Assembly (NCBI GenBank): GCA_040902895.1
Contig: JBBDWL010000066.1
Coordinates: forward strand, 73,518 to 137,517
Length of the DNA: 64,000 nucleotides
Source: JALYRV01 sp040902895
GTDB lineage: Bacteria; Acidobacteriota; Vicinamibacteria; Vicinamibacterales; SCN-69-37
Direction: 5' to 3'
The stretch's first letter is position 1; each line of letters starts with the position of its first letter. The notes under the pieces are model-generated. The model was not told where the DNA came from and did no database searches. It was given only the letters and a program-made list of their open reading frames with translations. A program made the position numbers and the translations under genes. Of this stretch, positions 61,438 to 64,000 are shown piece by piece.

Positions 61438-64000
61438 CACAGCCTCCTCAGCGCGATCATCGGATCGACCGCCGCCGCGCGGCGCGCCGGAATGTACGTC
61501 GCGGCCAGCATGGCCAGCGCGAGGATCAGCGGCGCGAGTGAGAGCGTCACCGCATCAGCTGCGGGCAGTGCGACGACCTTTGCGGACGTGAGTCTGATCG
61601 CCGAAAATGCCAGCGCGCCGCCCAGCGCCGTGCCGATGGCGATCACTTTGATGCCGTCGCGCAGAATCAGCCGCATGATGTCGCGGCGGTCGGCGCCAAG
61701 CGCGCTCCGAATCCCGATCTCGCGCACGCGCTGCGCAACCGAGTACGACACGACGCCGTAGAGGCCGATGCAGGCGAGCAGCAGACCGGCGAGCCCGCTG
61801 CCGCCGATGATGGCCGCCGCCGCGCGCCGCGGGAACAGCAGGGCATCGACTGTCTCGTGCATCATTCGCGGCTGCGAGACATGCGCCTTCGGATCCGCAC
61901 GGAGGACCGCGTCCTTCAAGTGGCCCACCAGCACGGCAGGACTGACGTCTCCGCGCGCCACGATCGTGTTTCCACCAGCGACGGCCGGCGTGTACACGAC
62001 GGAGGTGCGCGCCCCTTCCGTCAGCGGCAGCGAGAGATCGGGCACCACGCCGACGACTTCCATCCACCGGGGCGGCGGAGGGGGGCCGCCAATGGTGTCG
62101 TTCCGGAACGCGATGTGCCGGCCAACGGCATTCGGCGATCCCCAAAGGCGCCACGCCAGGCTCTCCGAGACGATCGCCACAGGTGGTGCCGACTCCTGCT
62201 GATCCTGCAAATCGAAAGGACGTCCGGCCGTGACCCGGATGCCGAGTGTCTCGAAGTAGCCCGTAGAGACGCCGAAGGTCAACGTGCCATGCCGGACGGG
62301 ATTCGCGCCATAGGTATCGCGGTCAATCACGAACCCGCCGCTCCTCGGCAGGGGCACGCCGCCAGGCGAAGTCCACGTCACCGCGGCCGACGTGAGACCG
62401 GGAATCTCGCGCAGATAATTCAGCAGCTTCGCATTCGCGATCCTGCCGGGCTCGAACACCTGACGCTTTTGTTCCGGCGTCATCTGGAAATAGCCGCGCG
62501 CCCTCCACTCGAACTCATAGTCGAGCACAACGACATCGTCCGCGGTGTAGCCAGGGTCGGCGAGCTGCTCTTTGATCACCCCGCGAACCAGCAGTGCCGC
62601 TACAACGAGCAGGACGAGCGAGCCGCACACCTGCGGCAGAAGAACCCACCCGCGCAGCCTGCTGCGGCTCCGCCCGCCGATCGACGCCGCTCCTTCCGAC
62701 AGGCCGTGCAGCAGATCGCGCGACAACGCCTGGCGCACGGGCGCGAGCGATACGACGACGGCGGCGGCAATGCAGGTGGCGGCGGTGAACGCGAGCACGC
62801 GCCAGTCGAGCGGCACGTCCACGATCGGCGGGCCAAGTCGGCCGCCCGGCGTGAAGCGCGGAACCGCGGCGACGAACACCGACACGAGCGTGCGCGCGCC
62901 GAGCAAGCCGAGCACGCCACCTGCGATCGCGAGCAGAACACTCTCGACAAGCAGCTGCCGCGTCAGGCGCCACGTTCCCGCGCCAAGCGTGGTGCGCACC
63001 GCCATTTCCGCTCTGCGTGTGAGACTTCGCGCGGCGAGCAGGCCCGCGAGATTCGCAAGCGCGATCAGCACGACCGCGGCCGCCGTGGCCATGAGCCCCG
63101 CGGCCAGACGTGTCGGAACGATGCGGCCGGTGCGATCGAACGGAAGCTGATTGCGTTTCGATTGATGGACCTGCAGCGTCCACGCGCGCTCCTGGCATCG
63201 GCGTTGAGTTCCGAACCGGCGCCCCATCGCGCCAACCACCAGTTCGAGCTGTTCGTCTGAAACGCCCCCGGGTTTGCGGAAGAACATCGAGTTGTACGCG
63301 TGTCGAACGGGCCCAGGTTGGTGTGTCGGGTCCATGTGCAGCTGCGCGTGCTGGCCGTCGACGATGCGCGGGATGCGCGGCATCCAGTATTCGGTTGGCT
63401 GGAACCGGTTCGCGACCCCGTCGAATCCGGGCGGAGCCACTGCGATGATCGTGTAGCGGCGCAACACGCCCGAGATGCTGTAGCCGAGTAGATCGAAATC
63501 CAGAGTCCGGCCGAGCACGTTTGGATCGGCCTGAAACTCTCTCCTCCACATCCCATCACTGATGATTGCCACCGGCGCCGCGCCTGCCGCATCGTCATCG
63601 GGACGGAATGTGCGGCCCAGTTGCGGCGTGATGCGCAGCACGTCGAAGTAATTCGCCGTGACGCGCTCACCACGGAATGTGCGCAGGTGACCTTCGCTGA
63701 CGGCGTTGATCGAATCGGGCCAGTAGCCAACGAGATCGGCCAGTGCGGGATCCGATCGGCGCAGCGCATCGAACTCGTAGTGCGCCGCCGGAAGAGCGTT
63801 GCGTTGCGCGTTGGGATCGAACGGATAGATGAAGCGTAGCTCCTCGGCGTCGGGCACCGGCAGCCTGACGAAGATCAGCGCGTTGACGAGCGAGAAGATG
63901 GCGGTGTTGACGCCGATGGCAAGCGCGAGCACCAGGACGCCGACGGCGGTGAAGCCGGGGCTGCGCGCGAGAGTACGAAAGGCGTACCGCACGTCCTGCC
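61437..64000 (-). CDS. ADOP-family permease, tandem copy 1 (N-terminus outside window)
   Basis: The frame is open to the right edge, where it reads RQDVRYAFRTLARS. The true start lies a few codons beyond 64000, judging by the other two copies. The visible 854 codons contain the first helix, the MacB-type domain, the middle (LIALANLAGLLAARSLTRRA) and the C-terminal FtsX set (AQRVREIGIRSALGADRRD). Confidence 0.88.
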   Translation of the reverse strand, partial: QDVRYAFRTLARSPGFTAVGVLVLALAIGVNTAIFSLVNALIFVRLPVPDAEELRFIYPFDPNAQRNALPAAHYEFDALRRSDPALADLVGYWPDSINAVSEGHLRTFRGERVTANYFDVLRITPQLGRTFRPDDDAAGAAPVAIISDGMWRREFQADPNVLGRTLDFDLLGYSISGVLRRYTIIAVAPPGFDGVANRFQPTEYWMPRIPRIVDGQHAQLHMDPTHQPGPVRHAYNSMFFRKPGGVSDEQLELVVGAMGRRFGTQRRCQERAWTLQVHQSKRNQLPFDRTGRIVPTRLAAGLMATAAAVVLIALANLAGLLAARSLTRRAEMAVRTTLGAGTWRLTRQLLVESVLLAIAGGVLGLLGARTLVSVFVAAVPRFTPGGRLGPPIVDVPLDWRVLAFTAATCIAAAVVVSLAPVRQALSRDLLHGLSEGAASIGGRSRSRLRGWVLLPQVCGSLVLLVVAALLVRGVIKEQLADPGYTADDVVVLDYEFEWRARGYFQMTPEQKRQVFEPGRIANAKLLNYLREIPGLTSAAVTWTSPGGVPLPRSGGFVIDRDTYGANPVRHGTLTFGVSTGYFETLGIRVTAGRPFDLQDQQESAPPVAIVSESLAWRLWGSPNAVGRHIAFRNDTIGGPPPPPRWMEVVGVVPDLSLPLTEGARTSVVYTPAVAGGNTIVARGDVSPAVLVGHLKDAVLRADPKAHVSQPRMMHETVDALLFPRRAAAAIIGGSGLAGLLLACIGLYGVVSYSVAQRVREIGIRSALGADRRDIMRLILRDGIKVIAIGTALGGALAFSAIRLTSAKVVALPAADAVTLSLAPLILALAMLAATYIPARRAAAVDPMIALRRL

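Noticed and set aside
56246..64000. Transposon-borne array
   Set aside because: No transposase, terminal repeats or target duplications around the ADOP genes; tandem duplication explains it.

Overview
The window is GC-rich and tightly packed, and its gene content points to Acidobacteriota, most likely a Vicinamibacteria-type soil or metagenome lineage. The evidence is the set of ADOP (acidobacterial duplicated orphan permease) genes, two of them behind PadR-type regulators. Supporting evidence is a TonB-dependent receptor with a carboxypeptidase-regulatory domain, the DUF1800/DUF1501 pair, a UMF1-type MFS carrier, a DUF5777 remnant and many short intergenic repeats. This assignment is inference from gene content. 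I recognised no rRNA, tRNA or CRISPR array.

Layout. 1-945: partial sensor kinase (minus). 1112-4842: LolA-like protein and TonB-dependent receptor. 4843-5620: a four-helix-bundle gene flanked by A+T-rich repeats. 5609-8011: ADOP permease. 8067-12049: FAD oxidoreductase, DUF1800, DUF1501. 12218-15028 (minus): TPR-like fragment, Phd/VapC toxin-antitoxin pair, TPR exoprotein. 15087-18748: PadR plus a frameshifted ADOP and a truncated DUF5777 gene. 18763-24996: CHRD lipoprotein, serine hydrolase, amidohydrolase, DUF763, glnS. 25064-28982: HicB/HicA pair with an extra DNA-binding-like domain on HicB, then PadR plus ADOP. 28998-37644: phosphoglycolate phosphatase, TonB-C protein, epimerase, divergent Mur ligase, PQQ sugar dehydrogenase, MFS carrier, M28 peptidase. 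37663-44036 (minus): histidine operon leader-hisI-G-D-C-B-H-F-A. 44047-48301 (minus): Nramp-type carrier, alpha-hydroxy-acid oxidase, gamma-glutamyltransferase. 48354-55183: PrsW-type protease and partner, S9 peptidase, glgX, HNH protein. 55227-64000 (minus): EamA transporter and three tandem ADOP genes, the first of which runs off the edge.

The most notable find is a complete-looking histidine attenuator in front of hisI. It has a 23-codon leader peptide with five consecutive His codons plus a sixth, a hairpin next to them, and an intrinsic terminator 43 nt after the leader stop. A six-base segment of the leader can pair with the terminator's ascending arm. The leader begins only 10 nt after the stop of the upstream Nramp gene, so the attenuator sits inside a run of co-directional genes.

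A second theme is repeats that alter gene ends. Tandem 8-mers, tandem 7-mers, GCCCTGAGC-type palindromes and GC-rich palindromes lie inside or at the ends of at least nine genes. They add C-terminal residues (HisF, HisI, PadR, DUF763, the Mur ligase), in-frame inserts (GlnRS, S9 peptidase) or start codons (HisH, the hydroxy-acid oxidase). ADOP genes occupy roughly 18 kb, and the last three share a near-identical junction that suggests recent tandem duplication.
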